Assembly: GCA_018894105.1 (NCBI GenBank)
Contig: CM032123.1
Location: forward strand, 9,735,001 to 9,799,000
Source of the DNA: Jacaranda mimosifolia
Lineage: Eukaryota > Streptophyta > Magnoliopsida > Lamiales > Bignoniaceae
DNA: 64,000 nt
Reading direction: 5' to 3'
How positions within the stretch are numbered: position 1 is the first letter of the stretch; each line of letters starts with the position of its first letter. The position numbers and the translations under genes are program-made. The notes under the pieces were generated by a model. It was not told the DNA's origin, did not search any database, and saw only the letters and a program-made list of their open reading frames with translations. Positions 48,961 through 60,597 of this stretch are shown here, piece by piece.

Positions 48961-51010
48961 GGTTGAGGCATTATATACACTTGTTATTCATCATCTGGGC
49001 AAGAAGAAGATAATCAAGAATATGGATCTAGACCGATAGAGCTTCTTTGATCTCCTTGATGATGCTATGGATGCACATCATATACGTAAGGTCCCTTTAA
49101 CAATTAGTTGTAGTGTTAGTGAAAATGATGATATGATGCCAGTGTTGGATGATCAAGATGTATTACATATGTTTCCAAGAAATATGAGTTCAAAAATAAT
49201 TAATGTTTTTATTGACTATGTTAACAATGGCCTTGATGAGGTTGAGAGAGTTGGTAAGGGAGGTCAGGATGAGGCTGAGGAGGGTGAAGGATGTGAGACT
49301 GAGGGTGAGGAGGTTGAGGCTAAAAATGAAGGGAGAGAGAAGGATGAGAGAGGTGAGAATTAAGATGAGAAGGGCAAGGGCGGTGAAAGTGATGGTGACG
49401 GTAAGGAGAGTCCAGATGAGGAAGACACTAGGCATGGGTAGTGATAGCCTGTCTAGCTATGGTTCAGATGACCACTGTGAAACTCATCATTCAAGTGATG
49501 AGGAGTTTGTAGAGGATCCCATGAAAGGTGCTTTGAATAGAAATGTTGTACAGTTTTCTTGGGAACCTGGTGAGAAAATTATTTTAGAAAAAGGAATAGT
49601 CTTCATCAACATAAATTCTTTTAGGGACAACTTAAGAGATTTTGTTATTCAAGAGGGTTTTAAGATAGTGAGAGTAAAAAATGAGACATCTAGGGTTATA
49701 TGTCATTATGCTAAAAAAACTATCCTTGGAGGATACATGCATCATTATTGGCTGATGGTGTGACTTTTCAAATTAAAACATACCAAAGCACACACACATG
49801 TGTAAAGGCTGACAGTACTAAGGAAACTAGTGCTAAGTGGATAGCTTCAAAACTTGCTTCTATTTTGAGAGATAACCCTAGGATGAAGACTTGAGGGATT
49901 AGGAGTGAAATGCAAAAGTTTGGAGTGAATCCTCTATACATGCAGATTTATATGGCAAAGAAAAAAGCTTTTAAGAAGATAGAGGGCAATCATTCTAAGT
50001 CCTATACCCTTCTACCATCATACTGTAAGATGTTGTGTTTAAAAAATATGGGGACTGTAGTTAGGTTTCAATGTGATCTTCATAAAGATGAAGATGGAGG
50101 CTCCTCTAGCATACTAGCTTCACCTTCATTCAAAAAAATATTCATTGGCTTGGCTGCATGCAAGGCTAAAACCCATTCTTAGGCTTTGATGGATGCCACC
50201 TAAAAGGTCTATTTGGTGGTGTGTTGTTGGCTGCTATTTGGTTAGAAAGTAACAATGGATTGTTCCCATTGGCATTTGTTGTGGCTGGATCATAATGTAA
50301 GGAAAGCTACGGGCTTGTTCACTAGCATTTTGGCCACTTTCTAGAAAAATTTTTGGGAGAATGAGTTTTTGGGAGATAGCTTGGAAAAAGTGTCAAGTGT
50401 TTGTTTATGTTTTGGGAAAATAGGGAAAGTGGATTGAGAATGAGTTGTTTGTTTGTTAATGTTTTGGTTGGGGGACAAATTTTATTGTAAATGTCAAATC
50501 AGTTACTTTTTTGTTAGGTTTGTAGGAAGAAATTGTTTTTTATGTAATGCGTGTGTATATATATATTATACTTTGATGGTGTGTGTATATATATATACTT
50601 GAGTGTTATGTAGGGTCAAGGTAGGGTTAGGGTAGTGTATGGGGTCTTTTTGAGATTGAATTTTGAAGGTTTTTTGGGTATAATTTTTTTGTGTTTTGAG
50701 AAAATGATTGGAGAATGTGTATATTTTTTGAGATTGTTTTGGGAGTTGGGAAAAATTTTCCCAAAATGCTAGTGAACTGGCCCTAACTTTTGGCCTAAAG
50801 ATATGAATGTCACCCCCAAAGAACTACGACCCCCTCTCGAAAAAAGGCTGCCAGGTAGACCAAAGAAAAGTAGGAGAAAATAGTTGGGTGATGCAGTTGT
50901 TGTGAAGAGGTCAAGCATTTTGAGATGCAAGAAGTGCTATGGACAAGGTCATAATAGTAGGACTTGCAAGATGGAACCACAACTTGTTTCTCAAGGTTTG
51001 AGCAAGAATG
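48961..51010 (+). pseudogene. MULE transposase (mudrA-like), frameshifted and internally deleted
   Basis: The path starts MVEALYTLVIHHLGKKK (48960s), with an early stop after MDLDR. It runs through an N-terminal domain (VLDDQDVLHMFPRNMSS), a long acidic Gly/Glu/Lys tract (49230-49430), then the MuDR DNA-binding region (FRDNLRDFVIQEGFKIVRVKN ... CHYA, frameshift, YPWRIHASLLADGVTFQIKTY, THTCVK). Next are KWIASKLASILRDNPRMK, a stop, YMAKKKAFKKIEGNHSKSY, FIGLAACKA, and the first catalytic-core block FLGFDGCHLKGLFGGVLLAA with LFPLAFVV (about 50165-50295). The rest of the catalytic DDE region, including the later Asp and Glu, and the SWIM region are missing. A Tourist-like MITE (50311-50783) follows directly, then PGRPKKSRRK and the knuckle CKKCYGQGHNSRTC (50926-50967). 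Confidence 0.88.
50311..50783. mobile_element. Tourist-like MITE nested in the MULE
   Basis: Ends GGGCTTGTTCACTAGCATTTTGG and, inverted, GGGCCAGTTCACTAGCATTTTGG. The flanks are TAC on the left and TAA on the right, consistent with a diverged 3-bp TWA duplication. Interior GTTTGTTTATGTTTTGG and ATTGTAAATGTCAAATCAGT resemble the 2929-4061 element. No coding sequence. Confidence 0.82.
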
Positions 51011-51120
51011 AGGTGAGCTGATTTATATGTATTTAATTCTATCTATATTTTACCAAGTATGATAATGTAGATAACTATCTATAATTATTGGACTTATTGT
51101 TGCTCTATTTGATGTTTTAG

Positions 51121-52067
51121 GTTAGTGAAAGAGTGAAGAAGAGTGCTAGCCAAAAGAGGGAGGGGAACGGGGAGTAAAAGCCAGAGCATGAGTGAGGTAA
51201 CAATCTTCAATATTATTTTTTTACATTTTTTCCTAATTCAAAGTTAAATTTTACAAAATGCATCCAATTGAAATTTTCACAAGTCAATCAATCTATTGAA
51301 CTTGAGCCAATTGTAGATGCTTCTCAAAGGGGCAGGGGGAAGAGGAAGGACAAGCAGGAGCCAAACCAAAGACACTGTTGCAAGTAGCCCAGATAGGAAA
51401 ATGAGGACTAAGAGAAGATATGAGGTTTGGCAAAAATGTTTATTAGTTTCAAACATATTTGACTTGCTCTCATTGTTCATTTCTTTACTTGCTTTCACTT
51501 TAATTTTTTCAGCAAATTAGCAAGACTACAACAAAACATGTTGAAATTGAAGTAGACATTGAAGTTGAGGCTAAAAAATGTGTTGAATGTGTTGACTATG
51601 TTTGTGAACCTGCTAAGGTGTTTCCTGAACCTGCTAAATATGTTCCAGAACCTGTTACTGCATCAGAAGTTGGAGAAGAAGTTGTTGGCTCTATTCCTAT
51701 AGTTGCCAAAGAAGTTGTGGCTAACTTGGTGCCCGAAGTAGCATCTCAAACTCCTGTGCCAGCTAAGAAAAAGGGAAGACCAAAAAAGGCTGCTTCTGTG
51801 TCACCCTTTGTAGTGCAAAAGAAGAAGAAAACAAATGAGGGAACAAAAAAGAGCAATAACACCTCCAAGACTCCTTTAGTTAATCCTCCTTCCCCAAAAC
51901 CCAACACTGCTCCACCCTCCGACACTGCTCTAGCTACAACTTTTGCACACTCACAGGCTCCTCCAATTGCACATGTTGTATCCTCACATGCTCTTCCAAC
52001 TGCACATGTTGGACACTCAAGCACTCCTACAGATGATGACTTTGGGTATGAATGCCCTCAAATATGA
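51121..52067 (+). pseudogene. C-terminal exons of the MULE transposase, low-complexity
   Basis: After the zinc knuckle, short pieces (KSASQKREGNG, RGRGKRKDKQE) are separated by probable introns. Then an open stretch runs to a stop at 52067: Glu/Val-rich EPAKVFPEPAKYVPEP, an AT-hook-like KKGRPKK, a Lys/Ser-rich piece, Pro/His-rich repeats (SHAQAPPIAHVVSSHALPTA-like), and DDDFGYECPQI. Plant mudrA proteins often end in such basic, proline-rich tails after the knuckle. It might instead be a separate ORF. Frames upstream of 51530 are broken. Confidence 0.55.
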
Positions 52068-52482
52068 AGCAACTTATTTCTGAACAAAATTAACTTGACT
52101 TTTATTTTGTTATATATACTATTTCGATGGATGGATAAATTGATGGACCTGGGAAGATTGTTGGATGGTTTTTGGAGATTATGTAGATAATTGATGATGG
52201 ATATAGGTTGGATATATGTTGATTTTTCAGGGAGAATATTAAGTGGAATTTTGGATGGTTGTTGGATGGTTTTTGGAGAGATTGGATTATTAATGCTTTG
52301 AATTGTGAGGTGAACAAATTATGTATGCTAACTTTATGTGATTAATGAAAGCATGGTTCTTGGTTGGTTTTATAGTTGGTTTTACTTGGTGACATTGTGC
52401 AATGCATAACATTACAATTAGAATGAAAAGGCATACTTAATTCATTAATAATAGAAAACAAATTTTACATTGCAATTCTATA

Positions 52483-52868
52483 CTAATTCACTAGCATTTT
52501 GACAATTTGGCCTATCAAGAACAAGCTTAAAAGTAACATATTAAGTACAACAACCGTATACAATAGACTTTCATTCTTCAAGCCTACATGATTAGTACGT
52601 TGCCTTTGCACCAAACTAGTGGCTTCAAAATCTTCATAAACTCCTCCCGGAACATGACCATAGCCTCGATTTAAATCTTCTTCTTCGGTAGATAAACACC
52701 AATGTGAGAAACCATGCTCCCCACAACAATAAAAAAGCCTTCCCGAATTATTCCTAGTCTCGGACACCATTATTGATGTCTTCTTCGCACAATTTTGCCT
52801 TCTACACTTATCTTTTTTGTATTTCAATGCCCCTATTTACTAGATGATGTGCTCCATGAAGAATCCAT
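52483..52868 (-). pseudogene. GRF zinc-finger protein with C-terminal membrane helix, inside the MULE
   Basis: The open frame is 52827-52483 (114 codons). An upstream ATG at 52868 begins MDSSWSTSS, the common start of plant GRF-finger proteins, but a stop and a one-base shift separate it from the long frame. The finger reads CRRQNCAKKTSIM...GRLFYCCG...SHWC; the GRxFYxC core gives the domain its name, and it binds single-stranded nucleic acid in other proteins. The C-terminal part has a charged segment then a strongly hydrophobic stretch (LLYTVVVLNMLLLSLFLIGQIV) that could span a membrane. It is convergent with the transposase and read from the right terminal repeat. Its role in the MULE is unknown; capture of a host gene is possible. 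Confidence 0.65.
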
Positions 52869-53455
52869 ATTATTTTGGGGAAAAAAAATCAATGGAATAA
52901 GTGTGTATATATATAGGAAAGAGCACAAATGGCTATAAATGGCTAGATTGATTTTTACTCTATTTTATTACAATTAAGTCCTCAAACAAAACAATAGTAA
53001 CAAATAAACCCTTGAAAAATTCAAAAATCTTACAATACCTCTCCTTAGGGTATTTTTGTCCACTAAAAAAGGTCAAATTGGGTCAAAAATGCCATCAAAT
53101 AGCCCAAGGGCATTTTTGGAATTTCACCCAAAAATTTCAACGGCCATTTTGTAAAACCCTAACGGCAACTAACGTCTGGGCTAAAATGTTGGACGGCAGT
53201 TAAGTTTAGGGGATATTTGTAATTTTCAAAATAACGGGGGATTTTTTTTATAATTACACCAAACCTCAGGGGGTACCGTAATTCACCCTATAATTTATTT
53301 ACATTTTGTCGTGCATCTTTATTTTATTCTATTAATACAACAATTAAAGCAATTCATTATCTTTTACAAATATTGAGTGCTTCATCTTATTGGTTGACGT
53401 AACATCCCGCGACTACTTTGAAATTATTACAACTAGTAACTAGTAATTCTACGTT

Positions 53456-54272
53456 TAGGGATGTAAAATGAATATTAAATGGATTGGATACACTATTTTC
53501 ATATTCGTATCCGTTTAACTTTTTGAATATTTGGATACAGATATGGATTTGACAGATATTTAAAAATAATATCCAAATTCATATCCGTCGGATATCGGTC
53601 AAATTCGAATATATTCGTATGCGATTATAATTATTCAAATGCATTCATATTTGATTAAAATTATCCGTATTCGAATTATTTTTTTTTATATGTATATTTG
53701 ATGATAATATTGAGATATCTATTTATGAATATCCAAATACGTGAATTATGAACGTATAACAAATATATATTTTAATTAATAGTAGAAACTATACAATTTC
53801 ATTAAAAAGAAAGCAATCAAACAAATAGCATAATTTCTAGTTAATAATTGACTTTATAATTGATTATTAGTACTAATTAATATTAATAATGATATTTAAG
53901 TGTATTAATTATAATGTCAACCAACAACAATTATGTTGATTATCTTTATTCTTCAATTTTTTTCTCTATATTACAATAATTTTTTAAATTTATTCTTTTT
54001 TCTTTCCAATTCTTCATTATAATTTATATACATACATATATGGATTATGAGATTTTTATTGAAAAATATAAATAATATATTATTTAATAAATATTATTCA
54101 AATGGATATTAAACGAATCAGATACGCATTTACCATATCGTACCGTTTATAATCGGATATCTACTAATCGAATATAGATAATATCTACTTTAAACGGATA
54201 CAAATAAATTTTGTATAAATAAATCCGAATATAAACGCTAAACGAATTTTTAAATATTCATTTACAGCCCTA
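53456..54272. mobile_element. Non-autonomous hAT element, copy 2 (817 bp)
   Basis: Same family as 18119-18934: ends TAGGGATGTAAA and TTTACAGCCCTA, with shared interior blocks (GGATACACTATTTTCATA, AAACAAATAGCATAATTTCTA, GATTATGAGATTT). The 8-bp flanks are TCTACGTT (53448-53455) and TCTACACC (54273-54280), matching at five of eight positions, so this copy is probably older. No transposase. Confidence 0.87.
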
Positions 54273-54538
54273 TCTACACCATATACAAACCTCAATTTCC
54301 AATTCGCCAAGCTAGCACCATATGGCAAAGCGCTTTACAGGTGACAATTCAGTCATTTGATGACTGCCAAAAGTTCCATAATAGAATTTGGGAGGGACCA
54401 TCCTAGGTAGTCAGCTGAGCCAGCACTGACATTTCCCCAACTCTTGCCCCTCACTTTCCCTAATATTTACATTTCTGCCCTCTCCCTTAAACCTCTCAAA
54501 AGACATTCCTGCCATTCCTCGTCAACTGAGGCAATTTC

Positions 54539-55440
54539 TGTTGGAAGTACAGATTATAAACAACAGTTTATAAAGTAATTATAAAACAGTTTATAATCAC
54601 GGGGCAGTGTTTGTAAAAACAATATTATAAATATTTCAGAAAATGGCAAATAGCAATACAGATATTTCAAAATTATTCAGTTGCAATTTAGTTTAACATA
54701 AGCATAAACCAAAGCAAACATACCAATTTGAAATATAAGAATAGAAATACAAAGATCAGTATATCTAAATCGAGAACTTATCTCAAAGTTCTGTATTGTA
54801 ACAGAACTCAGACTAAATCACAAGAATCTGATTTGTCTTGAAAAAATTATCGCCCCTACTAGTACAAAGGGTGTAGCGAAACTTCCTCAAGAATAAGATA
54901 GTCTCAGAAGCTCTTTGGTACACTCCAAAAGAACTTCACCTCGATCACCACTTAGTCGCCAGAAAATGATAAATAACACTATTATAGAAATATATGAGAG
55001 GGATAAAAGAGAATCTGTTATTATATCTTTAGTCTACATTCAGCAGACTAATTCATAAGCGCTAGGAGGGGAGTACTTTTGAAGTTATTTCCATGTGAGA
55101 CAATTAAGGTAAGCATTATATATATTAGTAAAGTTTTCCAAATCTTCCTTTCTTTTTCAATGTGGGACAATTCATTTTATACTTCCGAGGTTCCCACAAT
55201 TTTTGTCCCATTTTCAATATGGGACACTAACTCCCCACAACTTTATCTTCAATAGTAATGTGGGACAAATCCCAATTATAAAATTTATACTTGTTAAATT
55301 CCTCTTTACACTTCAAACATTTTATACTTTAAATATCTATGAATTTCAGTCAGTAATTCGCATTAATTTAAAGAAATAAAATATCTCTTTTAATATGTAA
55401 TTAACTCCAAATATCAATTAAATGAGTGTCAATTAAAACA
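54539..55440 (-). mobile_element. copia-type solo LTR (902 bp) in the SUT4 leader
   Basis: Begins TGTTGGAAGTACAG and ends AATTAAAACA. The perfect 5-bp duplication ATTTC flanks it (54534-54538 and 55441-55445). Joining the flanks restores a continuous C/T-rich leader (TCGTCAACTGAGGCAATTTCTCCCACTTCTC in two parts). Minus-strand sequence with TTTGTACTAGTAGGGGCG and TCTTATTCTTGAGG resembles U5 of plant copia LTRs, so the minus orientation is suggested but not certain. Confidence 0.85.
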
Positions 55441-55560
55441 ATTTCTCCCACTTCTCAACGCTCACTTTCCTTTACCACCTCCACCCTCCTGCGCCCTCCT
55501 CCGCCGCTCACCACTACCACCACTGCCCTATTCTGCCACCAGTTCCTTTTTGACCCGAGC

Positions 55561-58500
55561 ATGACGGTTCCGGAAGCGGAGAGGTAACCAGCTAGACATT
55601 ACGGGCAGGGCCCGTCACCGAGGCCCAGGAGGGTGAGATTGCGGACTCTCCTCTGGATGGCATCGGTGGCATGAGGTATTCAGTTCGGATGGGCCCTACA
55701 GCTGTCCCTATTAACACCATACGTGCAAGAGCTTGGCATACCTCACGCCTGGGCCAGCATCATCTGGCTATGTGGCCCGCTCTCAGGACTGCTAGTCCAG
55801 CCCTTGGTGGGCCATGTCAGCGACCGATGTACCAGCCGCTTTGGGGCCTTCGCACCTTCATACTAGCTGGAGCCGCCTCCATCGTCGTCGCCGTCGTTAT
55901 TATTGGCCACTCAGCCGACATCGGCTGGCTCTTTGGTGACCGCGGACAAAAGAAAATGCGTGCGATTGTGGCGTTTGTTTTTGGCTTCTGGCTCCTTGAT
56001 GTAGCTAGTAATATGACTCAGGGGCCACGTCGTGCTCTGCTGGCTGATCTAACGGGTAAAGTGACTATATGTGTATTTATATGGATATATTATATTTAGA
56101 TTGTTTACAGCTTTTTTCCACAATCAATATTTGTGTATGGGTTGATCATAGCATGCTAGTAGGAATCAGACTCAAAAAATTATTAATTGTACCTCTCCCT
56201 CCAGTAGTGTTACAAGCGAGTAGAGTGGTGGGAACTTCGTTTTACTTTTCTTCCATGAGTTTTGAATTTAGTGGTGGGATGGAACCCTATTGAAGCCAAA
56301 ATTCATTAAAGGGTTCAAATCATTTATTCAAGTTCTTTGCAGAAAGGCGATAAACATGTACTAGTTCAGGATTACACTGTTACTGAAATGGTTAACTCTG
56401 ATAAATTGGCCGGGGACATACTAGTTTGTAATTAACACTTAAATTCAAGTCATTTCCATGTTGGCTTTTCAGGGTTGTGCGTCATAAGGTGATCATCCAG
56501 ATAACCACATATGTGACTACTAGGGTTATCTTTCTTTTAAAGTATAAATTGAAATGGGTGCCTTAAGTTACCTTCCCTTTGTGTTCTATTGCATGGTAGT
56601 AACTAGTCTTCAGTTTTTTTTCCATATAGCTGTTCCTGTTGTCGTTCCAATTCTGAGGTTAGTGCGGTTTGAGTATTGACCTACCCCTTCCCCTTCCACT
56701 TCTCATTTTCATGAAGGCTGCTATGAAGATTTCCAGTGTTTGTCGAAATCAGCACCCAACATCCTATGCACCTGAATGATTTATGTAGACATTGTAGAGA
56801 CTGTTGTTTGTTTGTTATTTATGATTTAATAGGGAAGTAAATTGGATAGAACCAATAGCTGCAAAGTGCTGTCTTGTCCAGCATTTATTATCAATTGAGA
56901 ACTGACAAAACTAAGATGGCTGTGCATCTTACTCATTGGCCGAGGAATTAATGATGTAGGAGTATGCCTAAATCAGACCTCCTTAAAATCCCAAAAATGA
57001 AAAAAATTGATCTTATAACGGATATTCTTCTGACAAACATGCTTCTTGCAATCTAACGTCTCCATACTTAGAATTTCCTAACATTTATTTTGCTCCCTTG
57101 TGTCAAGATCACATCTATTGAGATTATTATTATTAGAACTAGCTTTCAAATGGTTGATGTTGGTCTTTTGTCATTTATGTAATGTAGGGAAGGATCATAG
57201 GAGAACTCGAGTAGCAAATGCCTATTTCTCCCTAATTATGGCTGTTGGTAATGTCCTGGGGTTTGCTACTGGATCCTACAGTAACTGGTTCAAGATTTTT
57301 CCCTTCACTCTTACTTCTGCTTGCAATGTTAACTGCACTAATTTGAAGGCAGCATTCGTCGTTGACATTATTTTTATTCTTATAACTGCCTATATAAGCC
57401 TATCAGCAGCAAATGAGCAGCCTCAAACTTTCAACTTCATTGCCCCTCGTTCTGATTATGAAATGTCCCAAGGTTCTTCCGAGCATGAAGCTTTTCTCTG
57501 GGAATTCTTTGGGACTTTTAGATATCTCCCAGGTACTGTTTGGATCATTCTTCTTGTCACTACTCTGACTTGGATCAGCTTGTTCCCATTTCTTCTTTTT
57601 GATACTGATTTATGTGCCGGGAAATTTATGGTGGAAAGCCAAATGAAGGGACAAATTTCACTGGGTTTAATGTTGAATTCAGTGATCCTTGGGATTAAGC
57701 ATAGCCTATGTATGTGGACATTTAACAACAGATGAGGTTATATGATTAAGCATAGCTATAACATTACCTAGCTCAATTGAGGCAAAATTCCTAGCTTGTT
57801 CTCTCTACAATTGTTATCTTACCAAGAGTAAAATTTTTACTGCATGTCAGAATTCAGTAAATGACTGTAATTTTGCATGGGAGACTCCATGGAAGGATTA
57901 GTCAAAGCTTTTTGTGTGCCTAAATTTGGAGATTTTAGAAGCTTGTGAGTACTAACTTTAGGCACATGAGGATTTCCTATTCTGCTATATTTCCCATTCA
58001 ACCTCTTACTTCTCTGTTCTTGACCTTCTGCGGATAACATATAGTGTTCCATATGCATTGGTCACTACTCATATTGAAGCTTTAGTCCTAGGCCAAGGTT
58101 GGTTGGAATGTGCTTTTGATTTTATTAATTGAAGCCTGGAGGTATTCTACTCCAAATAATAAAGTCATTTTGCAGGGCTCTCCATGGGGGGTCTAAATCT
58201 GGCAATTGTTGTTCCACAGGTATATCCTACTTTATTTCTTGCAGTTTTTCAGTTCTATGGGCTAATTTCTCTTTATAACCTTCTTACTCTTGGATGGCTG
58301 TGGATTTCTGGTTGTAGATTGAACTATTTTTACTTAGCCCACATAATTCATTGTTATATACCATTAACATAGTTTCAATCCTGAAAGAAAAAGTTGTTTT
58401 TATCATTGTGTTTTTTCCCTTCCCTTGAGAGTCCAGAAGAATCCCTTTCATGCTTCTCAGTTCTTAGAGACTTACATGCTTTCTTCTCAAATGCAGGTTA

Positions 58501-58655
58501 TCATCTCCCTTGGAGCTGGACCTTGGGATCAACTATTTGGTGGTGGCAACTCACCAGCCTTACTTGTTGCAGCAATTTCTAAGTTTGCTAGTGGGCTTAT
58601 AGCAATCTTCGCTATTCCTCAAACAAGGGTTGGAAAATCCAGGATCCAGCACTGA
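55561..58655 (+). pseudogene. SUT4-like sucrose/H+ symporter pseudogene
   Basis: Exon 1 (55561-56055) reads MTVPEAER, then [79 protein letters not shown]: the plasma/vacuolar-membrane SUT4 group of the MFS sucrose carriers. Disabling changes are a TAA at codon 9 (55585), a TGA at codon 38 (55672, for a conserved Gly), and a frameshift near 55845 that destroys the RRRP loop. Exon 2 (from 57188) continues DHRRTRVANAYFSL to LFPFLLFDTD, with a further shift near 57610 and loss of about ten residues near 57655. The following exon region, expected between 57735 and 58025, is missing. Exons at about 58026-58097 (ITYSVPYALVTTHIEALVLGQG), 58176-58219 (LSMGGLNLAIVVPQ) and 58497-58655 (SLGAGPWDQLFGGGNSPALL to a normal stop) are intact, with good GT/AG sites. 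It would not make a transporter. Confidence 0.92.
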
Positions 58656-60204
58656 GGTACACAACTTCATAAAACTGGGAGTAATATATTCAAGACTTCA
58701 GTTACTTTAAGTTTTTGAATTTTGAGTTTCCTTGAAAAAATAGGAGATAAATGAAACTCTAAAGTCTCTGGGATCTTATGACATTAGAGAGTTGCTAATA
58801 TAGATTTATAGCTTAAGATGCATGCTAAATGGGGAAAAGCACTAAACACAAATCATGTAGATTAACCATTTCTGAGATCTATAAGGATGTTAGAAATGGA
58901 ATCTAAGAGGAGTTGAAATATGTGAAGCTTCCGAGAGTGGATGAAACACACATGGAATAGTGTTCAGCAAATGTAATTCAAAAGGTCATAAAGTCCTTCG
59001 ACTTTCCTGTGAGTGAAGTTACAGTCACAAGGTAAAAATAACCTCTGGAGCGTGTTGCCTTAATTATGACCCATATAGCGTAGCTTCCGATTTTATTTTA
59101 TGTAAAATAGCACGAAAGTTTCATCATGCCACAATAGTTTATAGTATTGAGCAGCATAACAAGAAAAAATGAATGCTATGCTTTTCTTCAATTTTCCCTT
59201 TTGTAAATTCTATAATTGTCTTTAATGTTCCTTTTTTCCATGGTTTTGTTCTCTGTTTTCATCATTTGGATCACGCACCTAACCCTAGTGAAAAACGACA
59301 ACCACACAGGTGTGCTGCAAATGTGAAACAAAAACAGATTATGAATTATCTAAATCTTATAGTCATTCTTTTCCACCAAAGTATGATGCTGTGCATAGTG
59401 CTTGTATATGTGCTTCTAAGATACATATATGTTTGAGATATCTGATGTTTGGTATTTTCTTTTTATAATGTACCTGGATACCAGCTCTTCCAGGATATGT
59501 CATGAAGCACGTGGTGATTCTTTTTTATAATGTTCCTGGAGAAATGGTAGAGAAACCGCTATCATGCTATGATTAGTGCAGTGGTCAACCTCATCTTAAC
59601 CTCATAACATCTTTGTGCTATTTAAAAGAATAATGTCTTGTCTCCTTTTCCCCCACTTTAGGTTCTATTTATAAATGAATATACAGTCTTATAGAAAACA
59701 ATTCTGTTAAGCAGAAAGTTGCCTTCACAGGGAGTAGAATTGTGCAACAAGTGATTCAATAAAATGACTCATCAGTATAAATTTTTCTAGAAAGTTCAAT
59801 GCCATACCAAACCCCAGTTGGATGATGACAATCTGTCTTGGAGTTCTACTTCAATCCCGAAATTTTTGAATATCTCATAATGTCAGTTACTGCACATAAT
59901 TATACTTGGTGTGAGGACTCCCTGTATTAAAGGCTAGAGGCTGCTCAGCACTAAGATGGATTTGTCAAACCATTGGTACTCCCTGAGAAGGAATGCACGT
60001 TATTTCCTAATCTTCTCGTGATTGGAAGTTGTAGAAAAACAAGCTAAATAGAGAGTTAAAGCATGAGAAAGTAGTAGCTAAAATAGAAAAGAAGCTAAAA
60101 TAGAGAGAGTTGTAGAAAAATCACTGGCATTTTATTCATATCATTTTTCCTATTTCATTTAACTAATTAAGTGAAATGAAATTGTTTTTGTTCTTAAACT
60201 GGTT
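58656..60204. other. Downstream of SUT4 pseudogene, no gene seen
   Basis: No convincing frame or element end was found. The short frame at 59173-59436 has no recognisable domain. Confidence 0.35.
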
Positions 60205-60597
60205 TAAGAGAGTGTTTGGCTAAACTTATTTAAAAAATCTTATAAACTCCTATATCTTATAAGATGTTTTTAGAACTTATAAGATGTTAGATCTTTATTT
60301 AAAAATAAATTATTAAAGTGTTTGGATGAAATAAGATTTTGGAACTTATAAGATGTTAGTAATGATAATTTTGTAATTAATATGATCAAAATTAAGCTAA
60401 CTTGCTAAGATCTTCAAAATAAGTTAGGAACTCCTTACTTTTTTAAAAAGAGCTTATAAACTCCTAACATCTTATTTTAGAAGCTTATAAGCTCTTTTTA
60501 AAAAAAATTTGCCAAACACTTTTTGTTATATTATATGCTCTCAAATATCTTATAAGATGTTTTGAAGAGTTTATAAGCTCACCCGAACACCCTTTAA
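60205..60597. mobile_element. MITE with imperfect inverted ends
   Basis: Left GAGTGTTTGGCTAAACTTAT and right (inverted) GGGTGTTCGGGTGAGCTTAT. TTTAA occurs at both edges (60203-60207 and 60593-60597). The interior repeats CTTATAAGATGTTTT and its inverse several times, so it can fold into a long hairpin. Exact limits and superfamily (Tourist or hAT) are uncertain. Confidence 0.6.

Larger units (their letters stand above)
47930..53288 (+). mobile_element. Structurally complete MULE (5359 bp) with perfect 9-bp target duplication
   Basis: Terminal inverted repeats of about 80 bases (47930-48008 and 53210-53288) share GGGT(T/G)AATTAC, TACCCCCTGAGGTTTGG and TTTTGAAAATTA. TATAATTTA abuts both ends (47921-47929 and 53289-53297), a perfect 9-bp MULE duplication. 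Inside are a decayed mudrA-like transposase gene on the plus strand, its low-complexity C-terminal exons, a nested Tourist-like MITE, and a convergent minus-strand GRF zinc-finger ORF near the right end. The transposase is broken, so the element is non-autonomous now. Confidence 0.93.

Noticed and set aside
49190..49435. 81-codon hydrophobic minus-strand frame
   Set aside because: Antisense of the acidic Glu/Gly-rich tract of the MULE transposase.
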